Source: Streptococcus castoreus DSM 17536
GTDB taxonomy: Bacteria; Bacillota; Bacilli; Lactobacillales; Streptococcaceae
Direction of reading: 5' to 3'
Length of the DNA stretch: 53,761 bases
Assembly (NCBI RefSeq): GCF_000425025.1
Contig: NZ_AUKZ01000012.1
Location: 1-53,761 of the forward strand
Under the pieces are notes generated by a model. That model was given only the letters and a program-made list of their open reading frames with translations, searched no databases and was not told where the DNA came from. Positions 38,288 to 48,922 of this stretch are shown here, in pieces. Position 1 is the stretch's first letter. Each line of letters opens with the position of its first letter. Made by a program: the position numbers and the translations under genes.

Positions 38288-39259
38288 TTATTTGATTAAT
38301 GAAATAGCTTTCCAGCGTTTAGCCTCCTCTTGAATAACTTGAGCTGCACCATAATAAATATCTTTTAAGATCGTCTCACAACTTTCTTCCCTCTTGACAA
38401 GACCAGCAATCTGACCCGCCATGACAGAACCATTAACCACATCGCCATCCACAACTGCATTTCGAAGCGATCCTGCTCCCATCTCTTCAATATCTTCAGC
38501 TGTTTTTTGATTGCTCAAAAATTCTTTTTCAGCCTTGGCATAAGCCGAGGTCAATTTATTTTTTATAGAACGAACAGGATGACCAACCACCTGAGCAGAA
38601 ATCACCGTATCAATATCCTTAGCTTTCAAGATTTTATCTTTAAACTTTTGATGAGCATTGGATTCTTTTGCCACAACAAAACGAGTCCCTACTTGAACAG
38701 CTTCAGCACCTAACATAAAAGCTGCCGCTGCACCACGACCATCAGCAATTCCGCCCGCTGCTATCACTGGAATGGAGACTGTTTCAACAACTTGTCTCAC
38801 AAGGGTCATTGTTGTTAATTTACCAATATGACCTCCAGCTTCCATCCCCTCAGCGATAACCGCATCAACACCGAGTTTCTCCATACGTTTGGCAAGAGCA
38901 ACACTTGGGACTACTGGAATCACAATAATACCTGCCTGATGCAAACGTTCCATATACTTACCAGGATTACCAGCCCCTGTCGTTACTACTTTAACCCCTT
39001 CTTCAATAACCAAATCAACAATATCATCGGCAAAAGGCGACAAAAGCATGATGTTAACTCCAAAAGGTTTATTGGTAATAGCTTTAACACGATTAATATT
39101 AGCTTTGACAACTTCTTTGGGTGCATTTCCACCACCGATAATTCCAAGACCACCAGCATTTGAAACAGCCCCTGCCAAATCACCATCAGCAACCCATGCC
39201 ATACCTCCCTGAAAAATAGGATAATCAATGTTAAGTAATTCTGTAATAAGTGTTTTCAT
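38288..39259 (-). CDS. fabK: enoyl-ACP reductase II (FMN-dependent)
   Basis: 323-residue FabK, the flavoprotein enoyl reductase that replaces FabI in streptococci and makes them resistant to triclosan (family knowledge). Key parts: IFQGGMAWVADGDLAGAVSN near the N terminus, EGMEAGGHIG, IPVIAAGGIADGRG and LGAEAVQVGTRF of the nitronate-monooxygenase/FabK TIM barrel. A FabT box and -10 sequence stand upstream, so fabK begins its own transcript with fabD onward. Confidence 0.95.
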   Translation of the reverse strand: MKTLITELLNIDYPIFQGGMAWVADGDLAGAVSNAGGLGIIGGGNAPKEVVKANINRVKAITNKPFGVNIMLLSPFADDIVDLVIEEGVKVVTTGAGNPGKYMERLHQAGIIVIPVVPSVALAKRMEKLGVDAVIAEGMEAGGHIGKLTTMTLVRQVVETVSIPVIAAGGIADGRGAAAAFMLGAEAVQVGTRFVVAKESNAHQKFKDKILKAKDIDTVISAQVVGHPVRSIKNKLTSAYAKAEKEFLSNQKTAEDIEEMGAGSLRNAVVDGDVVNGSVMAGQIAGLVKREESCETILKDIYYGAAQVIQEEAKRWKAISLIK

Positions 39260-39290
39260 AATAACCTTCTATAAAAAGAAACGCAGAAAT

Positions 39291-39313
39291 AGTTTGACAC
39301 TCAAACTATTATA
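39291..39313 (-). promoter_or_regulatory. FabT box and -10 upstream of fabK
   Basis: AGTTTGACACTCAAACT (39291-39307) is an inverted repeat AGTTTGA-CAC-TCAAACT of the FabT type, directly downstream of minus-strand TATAAT (39313-39308). No good -35 is seen. FabT control of a promoter before fabK is known in S. pneumoniae. Confidence 0.75.
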
Positions 39314-39461
39314 GTAAGAAGAAAGAGTGAGCTAGGTTCCAAAAAGGGTCTAATCTCACCCCAACAGTTTGACTAATGTCTATTGGCTTGTCTGTTCATG
39401 ATAGGAATACAACCGCAATAATTTTCGCAAAATGCTACGACATCTCAACTAGCAATAAACT

Positions 39462-39686
39462 TTATTTTGTTTTTTCCTCAACATAGGCAACAAGGTCACC
39501 AACAGTATTCAGACCCTCTTCCGTCTCAATTTGAATATCAAAGGCATCTTCAATCTCTGAAATAACTTGGAAAACATCAAGCGAGTCGGCATCAAGGTCA
39601 TCAAAAGTTGTTTCTAACGTTACCTCCTCTGCTTCCTTACCAAGTTCTTCTACAATAATTTCTTGCACTTTTTCAAATACTGCCAT
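39462..39686 (-). CDS. acpP: acyl carrier protein
   Basis: 74-residue ACP with the phosphopantetheine serine in [12 protein letters not shown] (about residue 36). The upstream in-frame extension to 39737 is ignored: the ATG at 39686 has an AAGGAG site at the right distance and gives the usual ACP start [16 protein letters not shown]. It lies 60 bases after fabH and 200 before fabK. Confidence 0.95.
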   Translation of the reverse strand: MAVFEKVQEIIVEELGKEAEEVTLETTFDDLDADSLDVFQVISEIEDAFDIQIETEEGLNTVGDLVAYVEEKTK

Positions 39687-39746
39687 CTTATTTCTCCTTA
39701 AAAAATGTAAATTTATTTTTATAAATGTGCCAGGCACATGCTATAA

Positions 39747-40721
39747 CTAGATTTTAACAATTAGACTTCCCCATGTCAAACCCCCACCAAAACCAGAGAG
39801 CAAGAGGTGTTGACTGCCGTCCAATTTAATTTTTTGATTTTGGACCGCCTCTGATAAGAGAATCGGGATACTAGCGGCACTGGTATTGCCATAATGCATC
39901 ATATTCTCGAGGAATTTCTCTCGGGGGAAATCAATTTTTTGTGCCATTTTATCAAGAATACGGCGATTCGCCTGATGCAAAAGCAGGTAATCCAACTCAT
40001 CTTTTGCTAAACCTGATTGCTCGATAATGGCTGAAATACTCTTTGAAACATCTCTAATCGCAAAATCAAAGATTGCCCGACCATCCATCTGGATACAAGG
40101 ATTCAAAGATTTAAACTCAGAATAAGGGGATTTAAGACTATTTTGACCTGATGTCAAACTCTGTCCCCTAGAGCCATCTGTGTGTAAGGACTCCGCTAAA
40201 ATATGCTTGTCTTGACTGGCCTCTAGCAAAACACCACCTGCCCCATCACCAAACAAAACAGCAGTGGTCCGATCCTCCCAATCAAGTAGTTTAGAGAGAG
40301 TCTCTGCCCCAATCACCACACCTTTTTGATAAGTTCCAGATGAAATAAGCTTATCAGCCACTGCCAAGGCAAATACAAAGCCACTACAGGCTGCGGTCAT
40401 ATCAAAGGCAAAAGCATTTATCGCACCTAAGGCCGCTTGAACTTTTGCTGCTGTTGATGGCATTGTGGCATCCGAACTAATGGTTGCTACAATAATAAAA
40501 TCAATCGCACTAGCCTCTAACCCCGACTTAGTCAAGAGTTGCTCTGCGACTCTGACCGCCAAATCACTAGTTGTCTCATTCCTAGAAATATACCGCTCTG
40601 CGATCCCCGTTCGAGAAGAAATCCATTCGTGACTAGTATCCATAATTTTTGCCAAATCATCATTGGTCACTAGCTGTTTAGGAACATAGTGAGCCACCTG
40701 ATTAATTTTTGAATAGACCAT
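39747..40721 (-). CDS. fabH: 3-oxoacyl-ACP synthase III
   Basis: 324-residue FabH: Cys in [14 protein letters not shown] (about residue 112), His in [11 protein letters not shown] and Asn in [11 protein letters not shown] form the triad. It starts fatty-acid synthesis by condensing acetyl-CoA with malonyl-ACP. It begins immediately after the fabT stop, consistent with a fabT-fabH-acpP transcript. Confidence 0.96.
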   Translation of the reverse strand: MVYSKINQVAHYVPKQLVTNDDLAKIMDTSHEWISSRTGIAERYISRNETTSDLAVRVAEQLLTKSGLEASAIDFIIVATISSDATMPSTAAKVQAALGAINAFAFDMTAACSGFVFALAVADKLISSGTYQKGVVIGAETLSKLLDWEDRTTAVLFGDGAGGVLLEASQDKHILAESLHTDGSRGQSLTSGQNSLKSPYSEFKSLNPCIQMDGRAIFDFAIRDVSKSISAIIEQSGLAKDELDYLLLHQANRRILDKMAQKIDFPREKFLENMMHYGNTSAASIPILLSEAVQNQKIKLDGSQHLLLSGFGGGLTWGSLIVKI

Positions 40722-41156
40722 TTAAATCAAATCCTCCAAAAATTGATGTAGGTTCCCCAACCCACGCATCAGTGCTTGCATCTCGGCTTCACTCATATCA
40801 GCAATCACATGACCAACCATGTTCTTGTGAAATTTAGCATGAAGGCGATCCAAAAGACGCCCCCTTTTTGTTAGAGATAGATAAACAACTCGTCTATCTG
40901 AACTTGATCGTGTTCTTTCAATGTAACCCTTTGTTTCCAGCTTATTTAAACTAGTGGTTACCGTTCCTAAAGTTACCATTAGTTCTCTGGCAATATCACT
41001 TGGTGTCACTTGATTGTATTTTCCAATAATCTCAATAGTATGCATCTCCTTCAAAGAGACATCGCTAAACTGACTTGTCTTTAAGCTTATTTCTTCGATA
41101 ATCAAAATACGATTGAAAATATCAACCAAATATTGATTAATTTTGTCATATTCCAA
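40722..41156 (-). CDS. fabT: MarR-family fatty-acid synthesis repressor FabT
   Basis: 144-residue MarR protein with a winged helix (KYNQVTPSDIARELMVTLGTVTTSLNKLETKGYIERTRSSSDRR region, about residues 45-90). FabT, with acyl-ACP as corepressor, represses the fab genes. A TTG at 41156, 7 bases after GGGGAGG, is taken as the start and gives the known streptococcal N terminus (YDKINQYLVDIFNRI); an upstream TTG at 41174 overlaps that binding site. A FabT-like box and promoter lie just upstream, suggesting autoregulation. Confidence 0.93.
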   Translation of the reverse strand: MEYDKINQYLVDIFNRILIIEEISLKTSQFSDVSLKEMHTIEIIGKYNQVTPSDIARELMVTLGTVTTSLNKLETKGYIERTRSSSDRRVVYLSLTKRGRLLDRLHAKFHKNMVGHVIADMSEAEMQALMRGLGNLHQFLEDLI

Positions 41157-41177
41157 GTAAATACCTCCCCGCAAAAA

Positions 41178-41219
41178 CTTTAACTGTCAAAGTATATCAA
41201 AGGTCAAAGTTTTTTGCAA
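41178..41219 (-). promoter_or_regulatory. fabT promoter with FabT-like box
   Basis: Minus-strand TTGCAA (41219-41214), 17 bases, TATACT (41196-41191). CTTTAACTGTCAAAG (41178-41192) is a near-palindrome of the FabT type, just overlapping the -10 and the expected start point. Confidence 0.7.
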
Positions 41220-41229
41220 GTCATCGTGA

Positions 41230-42021
41230 TTACTTCCCTTGAAAATTCGGTCGCCTTCTCTCCCCATAGGCTCTGACACCCTCTTTGAAATCCTCTTTGA
41301 ACGCTAATTCCTCCTGAATCTCAAGTTCTCTTTTCGCATAAACTTCCCAACCGGTAAAGAAGCTTTGCCAAACCAAGGCTTTCATTCCTACATAAGAATT
41401 TGAAGAACCACGCCTTAAACGTTTTAAGAGTTGGAGACAAACATTGTCTAGCTTATCTGACTTGGCTGTCCGGTAAACAAAGCCATAGTCAAGGGCTTTT
41501 TCCGCAGAAATCCCTTCACCAGTCATCACAAGATGTGTTGCACGATTTAATCCTACAGCACGAGTCAATAAGAATACCCCCCCTGCATCTGGTGCCAAAC
41601 CAACATTGACAAATGCTTGGATAAATTTTGTCTGATCACTTGCAATACAAAAGTCAGCCGCCAAAGCGATGTTAAAAGCCGCACCAGCTACTGCTCCATC
41701 AGCACAAAGAATAACTGCTTTTGGTAGTTGTTTGATAGCAAACGAAATGTTTTGGACCAATTCAGCAATCTTAACCAAAGATTGCACATCGTCTTTTTCA
41801 ACAGCATTCTGCATTTCAACCAAATCCCCACCAATGGAAAAAATTTTTCCTTTAGCTTTAATCATCAAAAATCGCACGGAGGTATTTTCTTTAGCTAATT
41901 GTAACGCTTTTAAGATTTCCTGACAGGTTGGAACATTAAACCCGTTGGAAACTTCCGGACGATTCAAGGTCAAGACAGCAAGATCATCTTCCATATCAAA
42001 AATGATATTTTTAAATGGCAT
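41230..42021 (-). CDS. fabM: trans-2-decenoyl-ACP isomerase FabM
   Basis: 263-residue enoyl-CoA hydratase/isomerase-fold protein: oxyanion-hole segments [12 protein letters not shown] and [20 protein letters not shown], and [19 protein letters not shown]. In streptococci this gene at the head of the fab cluster is FabM (also called PhaB), which isomerises trans-2- to cis-3-decenoyl-ACP to begin unsaturated fatty acids. A FabT box and promoter lie upstream. Confidence 0.9.
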   Translation of the reverse strand: MPFKNIIFDMEDDLAVLTLNRPEVSNGFNVPTCQEILKALQLAKENTSVRFLMIKAKGKIFSIGGDLVEMQNAVEKDDVQSLVKIAELVQNISFAIKQLPKAVILCADGAVAGAAFNIALAADFCIASDQTKFIQAFVNVGLAPDAGGVFLLTRAVGLNRATHLVMTGEGISAEKALDYGFVYRTAKSDKLDNVCLQLLKRLRRGSSNSYVGMKALVWQSFFTGWEVYAKRELEIQEELAFKEDFKEGVRAYGERRRPNFQGK

Positions 42022-42060
42022 ACCAGTCCTCCTTTTTGCAAACTTATTTGACTGTAGAAT

Positions 42061-42118
42061 AATTTGATAGTCAAATTATTTACTCGACTATCATACAATA
42101 GATCGCTAATTTTGACAA
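42061..42118 (-). promoter_or_regulatory. fabM promoter with perfect FabT box
   Basis: Minus-strand TTGTCA (42118-42113), 17 bases, TATGAT (42095-42090). AATTTGATAGTCAAATT (42061-42077) is a perfect palindromic FabT box (reverse complement AATTTGACTATCAAATT) just downstream of the predicted transcription start. Confidence 0.82.
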
Positions 42119-42140
42119 GGAAAAAATAAATTTTCTGAAT

Positions 42141-42154
42141 AGAAAACGTTTTCT
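42141..42154. promoter_or_regulatory. cre-like palindrome upstream of fabM promoter
   Basis: AGAAAACGTTTTCT is a perfect 14-base palindrome one mismatch from the cre consensus. It lies about 25 bases upstream of the fabM -35. A second, weaker match, TGAAAACGTTGGAT, is at 42252-42265. Confidence 0.45.
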
Positions 42155-42284
42155 TCCTAGGCTGTAGTCGAAAGGCAAGTCATTATTTTTAATAAAAGCA
42201 GTCATCACCTACCAACTCCAATTCCAAAAGACATTCTCAAATTAGGACTATGAAAACGTTGGATTTCCCTTAAAGACTAAAAAT

Positions 42285-42324
42285 AGTTGACGAAACAAAG
42301 CCAACATAAACTTTCTCTTCAACC
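42285..42324. repeat. short fold-back repeat similar to 51104-51142
   Basis: AGTTGACGAAA (42286-42296) and CTTTCTCTTCAAC (42312-42324) form an imperfect stem; layout, length and arm sequence resemble the repeat at 51104-51142, including the preceding ACTAAAAA. Confidence 0.45.
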
Positions 42325-42345
42325 TGATTCTTGTTTTTTATTTCA

Positions 42346-42399
42346 AAAAAAAAAAAAAACGTATGACTGACGGACAGTAACCGTTCAAAAATCATACGT
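42346..42399 (-). terminator. terminator of the hrcA-grpE-dnaK-dnaJ operon
   Basis: On the minus strand ACGTATGA (42399-42392) pairs with TCATACGT (42366-42359), with a small inner CGG/CCG stem, followed by an uninterrupted run of 14 T (42359-42346). Confidence 0.92.
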
Positions 42400-42409
42400 T
42401 TTAACCATG

Positions 42410-43546
42410 TTAAATGTCCTCCAAGGCATCTTTGACCTTATCAAAGAAACCTTTTTTCTTTGGGTGCAATGACTTTTCTCCACTTGCTTCTGCAAATGCT
42501 TTTAACGCTTCTTTTTGAGCATCATTTAGCTTGGTTGGTGTGACAATGGTCACCGTAACATGTTGATCTCCTTGACCACCACCACGCAATTTAGGAGCAC
42601 CTTTCCCTTTAAGACGGAAAACTTTACCTGTTTGAGTTCCTGCGGGAATGCTCATTTCAACATCACCATGAACGGTCGGAATGTCAACGGTATCCCCTAA
42701 AGCTGCCTGTACAAATGAAATGTCTAAACGGTAATAAATCGTAGAGCCATTTCGTTCAAATTTTTTACTTGGTAAGACATTTAAGATAACAAACAGGTCG
42801 CCATAAGGACCACCATTGAAGCCAGCCTCACCTTGTCCTTGAAGTCGAATTTGCTGACCAGTTTCCACACCAGCTGGAATCTTAACAGAAACATTGTGGA
42901 CTTTCTTTTCATGTCCTGTTCCATGACATGTTTGACATGGTTCTTTGATTTCCTTACCACTGCCATGACAGATGTCACAGGTGACTTGACGTCGCATCAT
43001 CCCAAGTGGTGTTTGTGTATCAACTGTCATAATACCAGAACCATGACATTTACGACAGACCACCGGACTAGTACCTGGCTTGGCACCAGTTCCTGCACAG
43101 GTGCCACAAGTTGCCTCGCGATTGTAGCTAATTTCCTTTTCAGCACCAAATACAGCTTCTTCAAAACTAAGGTTAATACGATATTGTAAATCATCTCCTT
43201 GACGAGGGGCATTGGGATTACGCACGCCACCGCCACCAAAGAAACTTGAGAAAATATCCTCGAAGCCTCCAAAGCCTCCACCATCAAAACCATTGAAGCC
43301 TCCAGCTCCGCTACCAAAACCACCATTAGCACCTGTGGCACCATATTGATCATAAGCAGCACGTTTTTGGGAATCACTCAAAGTTTCATAGGCCTCTTGA
43401 ACATCCTTATATTTTTGTTCTGCCCCCGCTTCTTTATTAATGTCTGGATGGTATTTCTTAGACATCTTACGATAGGCTTTTTTTATTTCGTCTTGCGATG
43501 CATCTTTTGACACTCCGAGACGTTCGTAAAATTCTGTATTGTTCAT
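42410..43546 (-). CDS. dnaJ: chaperone DnaJ
   Basis: 378-residue type I Hsp40: J domain with YHPDINKE (HPD motif, about residues 33-35), a long Gly/Phe-rich stretch (about residues 72-115), four zinc-binding CxxCxGxG repeats ([32 protein letters not shown]), then the client-binding domains. The frame extends upstream to 43618 but [17 protein letters not shown] at 43546 is the proper N terminus. The ribosome binding site is weak, unlike its neighbours. Confidence 0.96.
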   Translation of the reverse strand: MNNTEFYERLGVSKDASQDEIKKAYRKMSKKYHPDINKEAGAEQKYKDVQEAYETLSDSQKRAAYDQYGATGANGGFGSGAGGFNGFDGGGFGGFEDIFSSFFGGGGVRNPNAPRQGDDLQYRINLSFEEAVFGAEKEISYNREATCGTCAGTGAKPGTSPVVCRKCHGSGIMTVDTQTPLGMMRRQVTCDICHGSGKEIKEPCQTCHGTGHEKKVHNVSVKIPAGVETGQQIRLQGQGEAGFNGGPYGDLFVILNVLPSKKFERNGSTIYYRLDISFVQAALGDTVDIPTVHGDVEMSIPAGTQTGKVFRLKGKGAPKLRGGGQGDQHVTVTIVTPTKLNDAQKEALKAFAEASGEKSLHPKKKGFFDKVKDALEDI

Positions 43547-43707
43547 ATAAGATACCAAGACCGTAAAAAGCAAAGTGAAAACATGCGGTAAGTCCGAAAA
43601 CTCTGATTTCGTAGACACACCAACGCCAAGACAACTAGGACTTTTAAATCCCGATGTCTACGATATTATCCATACTATTCTTAAATTATTAAATAGTAAC
43701 CGTTTTT
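43547..43707 (-). other. gap before dnaJ with long-range inverted repeat
   Basis: A 161-base gap inside the heat-shock gene group. TCGTAGACA (43609-43617) and TGTCTACGA (43655-43663) form a 9-base inverted repeat around a 37-base loop. No clear promoter is seen. Confidence 0.5.
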
Positions 43708-44415
43708 TCACATAGCATTTAGGCCGTGTTCCATTCCTTTCTGTAAATCCTGATTTGTATCTCGCGATGAATTCTTTTTTGACTGTTCTATACTTGATTC
43801 ATATACCTGTTTAAATTCTTCAAACTCCGTAGGAGTCATCCTAAAAAGAAATTCTTCCTCACTGTCTATTGATTTCCTAGAATAAAAAGACACCTCTTGT
43901 GTTAAATTTAGTGCCCGTAGCACTGCTTGAGCGAACTCTTGATGGGCAAAGCCAATTGCTGTGATCATGTTTCCATCTTGACAAACAGCTTGTGCTTTAA
44001 AGTGCTCTCGCTGAAGAAAATTAAAATAACCGAAGAAATTCTCCCAAATGCCTCCCGTAAAATCTCTGTCTTGTAATAGACCTGCTTTTGCCAATAAAAG
44101 AGGTGCCGAAGAAATAGCGGCTATAACTAAATCAGATGTTTTTAGACCCTTTAAAAATTGAATTAGTTTGTCATCATTAATAGCATCGGTAAAGTCAATC
44201 ATCCCAGGCAAAATAAGACAAGAATAGTCTTCTATAGACATCTCATCTAACACCTTGGTTGGCTGACAAGAAAGCCCGTCTTCTGAGATAACAACACTTT
44301 TATTAGACGAAACATAATCAATAGTTACTCCAAACGATAGAGCCAAAGAGCTCGTCAGAGTTACCATCTCATATAGAGAGAAGTTAGGATAAAGCAAACA
44401 AGCAACTTTTTTCAT
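43708..44415 (-). CDS. DJ-1/PfpI-family protein without the nucleophilic cysteine
   Basis: 235-residue protein with a DJ-1/PfpI (class I glutaminase-like) fold over about residues 1-180: MKKVACLLYPNFSLYEMVTL, SCLILPGMIDFTDA and AISSAPLLLAKAGLLQDRDFTG. The nucleophile-elbow position reads AISSAP where DJ-1/PfpI members have A-x-C-x-G/A-P, so the usual Cys is Ser. A charged, Gln/Glu/Ser-rich tail of about 55 residues follows (from about 180). It sits between dnaK and dnaJ, 73 bases after dnaK, so it is likely co-expressed under heat shock. Function unknown; a chaperone-like or redox-independent role is only a guess. Confidence 0.82.
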   Translation of the reverse strand: MKKVACLLYPNFSLYEMVTLTSSLALSFGVTIDYVSSNKSVVISEDGLSCQPTKVLDEMSIEDYSCLILPGMIDFTDAINDDKLIQFLKGLKTSDLVIAAISSAPLLLAKAGLLQDRDFTGGIWENFFGYFNFLQREHFKAQAVCQDGNMITAIGFAHQEFAQAVLRALNLTQEVSFYSRKSIDSEEEFLFRMTPTEFEEFKQVYESSIEQSKKNSSRDTNQDLQKGMEHGLNAM

Positions 44416-44488
44416 AGACCACTCCTCTAACGATGGAAAAATTAGACGAAGCGCTAGTAGCTCCGCCTAAAACTTCTAAAATATTAGT

Positions 44489-46602
<2,114 letters not shown>

Positions 46603-47145
46603 TTAGTTGTAAACCACCACCATTGCCGGTCTTAACAAGCGCTCATGTAACTTATAACCTTTTTGGAAGACTTCTGCAATAGTGTCTGACGGGTGATCAT
46701 CATCAGCAGGTAAGGTTTGAACTGCCATGTGTAGATTGTGGTCAAAGCTTTCTACTTCAACTGCTTCAATTCCTTCTTCTTTAAGGGCTTGAATCAAGCT
46801 TTCTTGAACCATTTCCAATCCTTTTTTAACATCGTCTGTTAAACCTTCAACAGTTAAAGCACGCTCCAAATTATCCAAACTTGGTAAGATTTTCTTAGCC
46901 AAATCTTGCGAGCGATACCGTTGCAATTGTTGACGCTCTTCATTAGCACGACGCTGAATATTTTGCATTTCAGCATGGGCACGAAGGTATTTGTTCTCAA
47001 ATTCATCCGCACGCTCATTTGCCATATCTAACTCAGATTTTTCAGATATTTCTTCAACAACTTCCTGCACAGATTCATCACTTGCTTCGACCACTTCTTC
47101 AAGAATCTCTTCATTTTTTGGGTTTTCTTTTGATTTTTTCGACAA
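46603..47145 (-). CDS. grpE: nucleotide exchange factor GrpE
   Basis: 180-residue GrpE: an acidic, disordered N terminus (about residues 1-45), a long coiled coil ([27 protein letters not shown]) and the C-terminal beta domain with [19 protein letters not shown] and [20 protein letters not shown]. It releases ADP from DnaK. The start is TTG at 47145, 7 bases after AGAGGT. Confidence 0.95.
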   Translation of the reverse strand: MSKKSKENPKNEEILEEVVEASDESVQEVVEEISEKSELDMANERADEFENKYLRAHAEMQNIQRRANEERQQLQRYRSQDLAKKILPSLDNLERALTVEGLTDDVKKGLEMVQESLIQALKEEGIEAVEVESFDHNLHMAVQTLPADDDHPSDTIAEVFQKGYKLHERLLRPAMVVVYN

Positions 47146-47188
47146 GGGAACACCTCTTTCTTACTTTACTCATAAAATAAACGAGTAC

Positions 47189-48223
47189 TCAATTAACTTC
47201 GTAATGATTGCTATTTAAGTACCGATAGTAATCTCTTAATTTTACTGCCAAGATACGACCAATAACATTCATCAAGCTGACACTACGGCGATAATCCATA
47301 TCAATCGGTCCAATTAAACTCAGTAACCCAAAGCCGCGATATGGAATTAAAAACTTGTAAGTTAATAAGGTAACATTCGCCAAGGCTGCTTCACGATTAT
47401 CAGCCACTTGAACCATAGCCATGTCATTTTCAGAAATACTTTGCCGAATTGACAACGCAAGTCCTTGCTCATTATCAAAAAATTGATAAGTGGTTAGACC
47501 AGCATAATCCAAGGCTGCTACTTTTCCAAAAACAAAAATAGTTTCTTGAAAAAGACCTGCAAAGATATAATCAAACAAATCCAAGACATTATCCGTTACC
47601 GTAAAATACTTTTGGACAATTTGTGGAATTTCTGTTCGTAATTTATAATGAACATCTCTAACATCTCGACCAAGCAAACGCTCATCTACTATTCCTTTGA
47701 GAACCAAGAGGTCCTTATTGAGAAAATTTTTAGGGATAGCAAACTGAACAGTTAATGGTTTTGACTCATCCAAAGTCAGCACAGCAAGAGCATCATGATT
47801 GGATAACTGAACAATATCAAAGGCAGTCAACTTTTGCCTAGCTGGTTCAACATCCAAGATGACAGCTGTATAACCTGTAATTTTAGCTAAAATCTGGCAA
47901 GCTCTAGCTAAAAGATCCTCCAACCTAAAAGCCTCAAAATCAAAGGCTTTGACCAACTGATAAACATCTTGCTCATCAATACTATCTAAACTCAGAGAGT
48001 GTTCAACAAAATACTTAAATCCTGCTGCACTTGGCAGCCGTCCACTAGAAGTGTGTGCTTTTTCAAGGAGACCCAACTTTTCCAGTTTTGCCATATCATT
48101 TCTAATCGTTGCACTACTAGAAGCGATAACCGACTGTAATGTTTTAGAGCCAACCGGTTCGTGTGTCTGTGTAAACAACTCCACAATAAGATTCAAGATA
48201 TCATTTTGACGCTCTGTAATCAC
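47189..48223 (-). CDS. hrcA: heat-inducible transcription repressor HrcA
   Basis: 344-residue HrcA: N-terminal winged helix ([47 protein letters not shown], about residues 28-60) and a GAF-like C-terminal domain. It binds CIRCE, and two CIRCE elements lie directly upstream, so the operon is autoregulated. First gene of hrcA-grpE-dnaK-dnaJ. Confidence 0.96.
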   Translation of the reverse strand: MITERQNDILNLIVELFTQTHEPVGSKTLQSVIASSSATIRNDMAKLEKLGLLEKAHTSSGRLPSAAGFKYFVEHSLSLDSIDEQDVYQLVKAFDFEAFRLEDLLARACQILAKITGYTAVILDVEPARQKLTAFDIVQLSNHDALAVLTLDESKPLTVQFAIPKNFLNKDLLVLKGIVDERLLGRDVRDVHYKLRTEIPQIVQKYFTVTDNVLDLFDYIFAGLFQETIFVFGKVAALDYAGLTTYQFFDNEQGLALSIRQSISENDMAMVQVADNREAALANVTLLTYKFLIPYRGFGLLSLIGPIDMDYRRSVSLMNVIGRILAVKLRDYYRYLNSNHYEVN

Positions 48224-48244
48224 AAACCAATCACTTCCTTTCTT

Positions 48245-48271
48245 TTAGCACTCTATTAGATGGACTGCTAA
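48245..48271. promoter_or_regulatory. CIRCE element 1 (promoter-proximal)
   Basis: TTAGCACTC, 9 bases, GACTGCTAA: one mismatch from the CIRCE inverted repeat. Lies between the hrcA -10 and its start codon. Confidence 0.93.
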
Positions 48272-48282
48272 TCTATAGTTCC

Positions 48283-48310
48283 ATTATACTCCTTCCTTAA
48301 GACATGTCAA
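48283..48310 (-). promoter_or_regulatory. hrcA operon promoter
   Basis: Minus-strand TTGACA (48310-48305), 16 bases, TATAAT (48288-48283); flanked by the two CIRCE palindromes. Confidence 0.85.
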
Positions 48311-48327
48311 GAAAAAAAACCAAAAAA

Positions 48328-48354
48328 TTAGCACTCTTTTAAAAAGAGTGCTAA
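48328..48354 (-). promoter_or_regulatory. CIRCE element 2, also a terminator
   Basis: TTAGCACTC, 9 bases, GAGTGCTAA is an exact CIRCE. It begins 2 bases beyond the stop codon of the upstream operon and on the minus strand is followed by TTTTTTGG, so the same palindrome can form an intrinsic terminator hairpin. Confidence 0.9.
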
Positions 48355-48355
48355 T

Positions 48356-48922
48356 TCAATAATCATAACGTGTTAGATCCTTTGATTCAATCACTCGAAT
48401 CAATTTTTGTGCGTAGTTATTATCACCAGAATAATAGTATTCTTGCAGACTTTGAGCTGGTATTTTGTACCCTTTTTCAGTTGCAAGACTTCGATACAAA
48501 CGTTTATCTAATTTTTTCCCTTGACTAAGTGTGACCAAATAATCTCTTATCGAGCTGTCTCTATCTTTGTAAATCGCATACTTAACATTTCGATTCTTTG
48601 GCGACTTCAGAGTCACAGAAGCTTGTCCAGCTACAGCTTCCTTTGAAAAAAGGTTATTGTACTTAGTTGCTAACAAGGTTTTTCCATAGTTCGTCTCCAA
48701 AAGAATTTGACCGATCAAAACAGACGGTCGAATACCATAACTGTTTGCCAAAGGTTTGACTTCTGTACTAATTTTTTTAATAAATTGTGCTTGGGTATCA
48801 CCTGATTTAACCTCCTGATTAGCGGTAGCCATTCTACCACTAAAAAGTAAGGGAATGACGACCAGCAACCAAAAGAAGAGTAGGAGCACTACAAAATAAG
48901 GAAATTTTAGTCGACTTCTCAT
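48356..48922 (-). CDS. endo-beta-N-acetylglucosaminidase (GH73), membrane-anchored
   Basis: 188-residue protein with one N-terminal membrane segment (about residues 9-28) and a GH73 (FlgJ/LytD-like) glucosaminidase domain: SYGIRPSVLIGQILLETNYG with catalytic Glu, and the NNLFSKEA segment followed by VKYAIYKDRDSSIRDYLVTL. It cleaves peptidoglycan glycan strands outside the membrane. It has no repeats or wall-binding modules. Last gene after the carboxypeptidase gene (4-base overlap). Confidence 0.88.
   Translation of the reverse strand: MRSRLKFPYFVVLLLFFWLLVVIPLLFSGRMATANQEVKSGDTQAQFIKKISTEVKPLANSYGIRPSVLIGQILLETNYGKTLLATKYNNLFSKEAVAGQASVTLKSPKNRNVKYAIYKDRDSSIRDYLVTLSQGKKLDKRLYRSLATEKGYKIPAQSLQEYYYSGDNNYAQKLIRVIESKDLTRYDY

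Larger units (their letters stand above)
42022..42345. other. control region between fabM and dnaJ
   Basis: About 390 bases separate fabM from the dnaJ stop. Besides the fabM promoter, FabT box and two cre-like sites listed separately, it holds a 40-base fold-back repeat at 42285-42324. No coding frame is supported. Confidence 0.6.

Noticed and set aside
39687..39737. N-terminal extension of acyl carrier protein
   Set aside because: The start at 39686 has a proper binding site and gives the normal ACP length.
43547..43618. N-terminal extension of DnaJ
   Set aside because: The extension is not DnaJ-like, while [11 protein letters not shown] at 43546 is the standard J-domain start.
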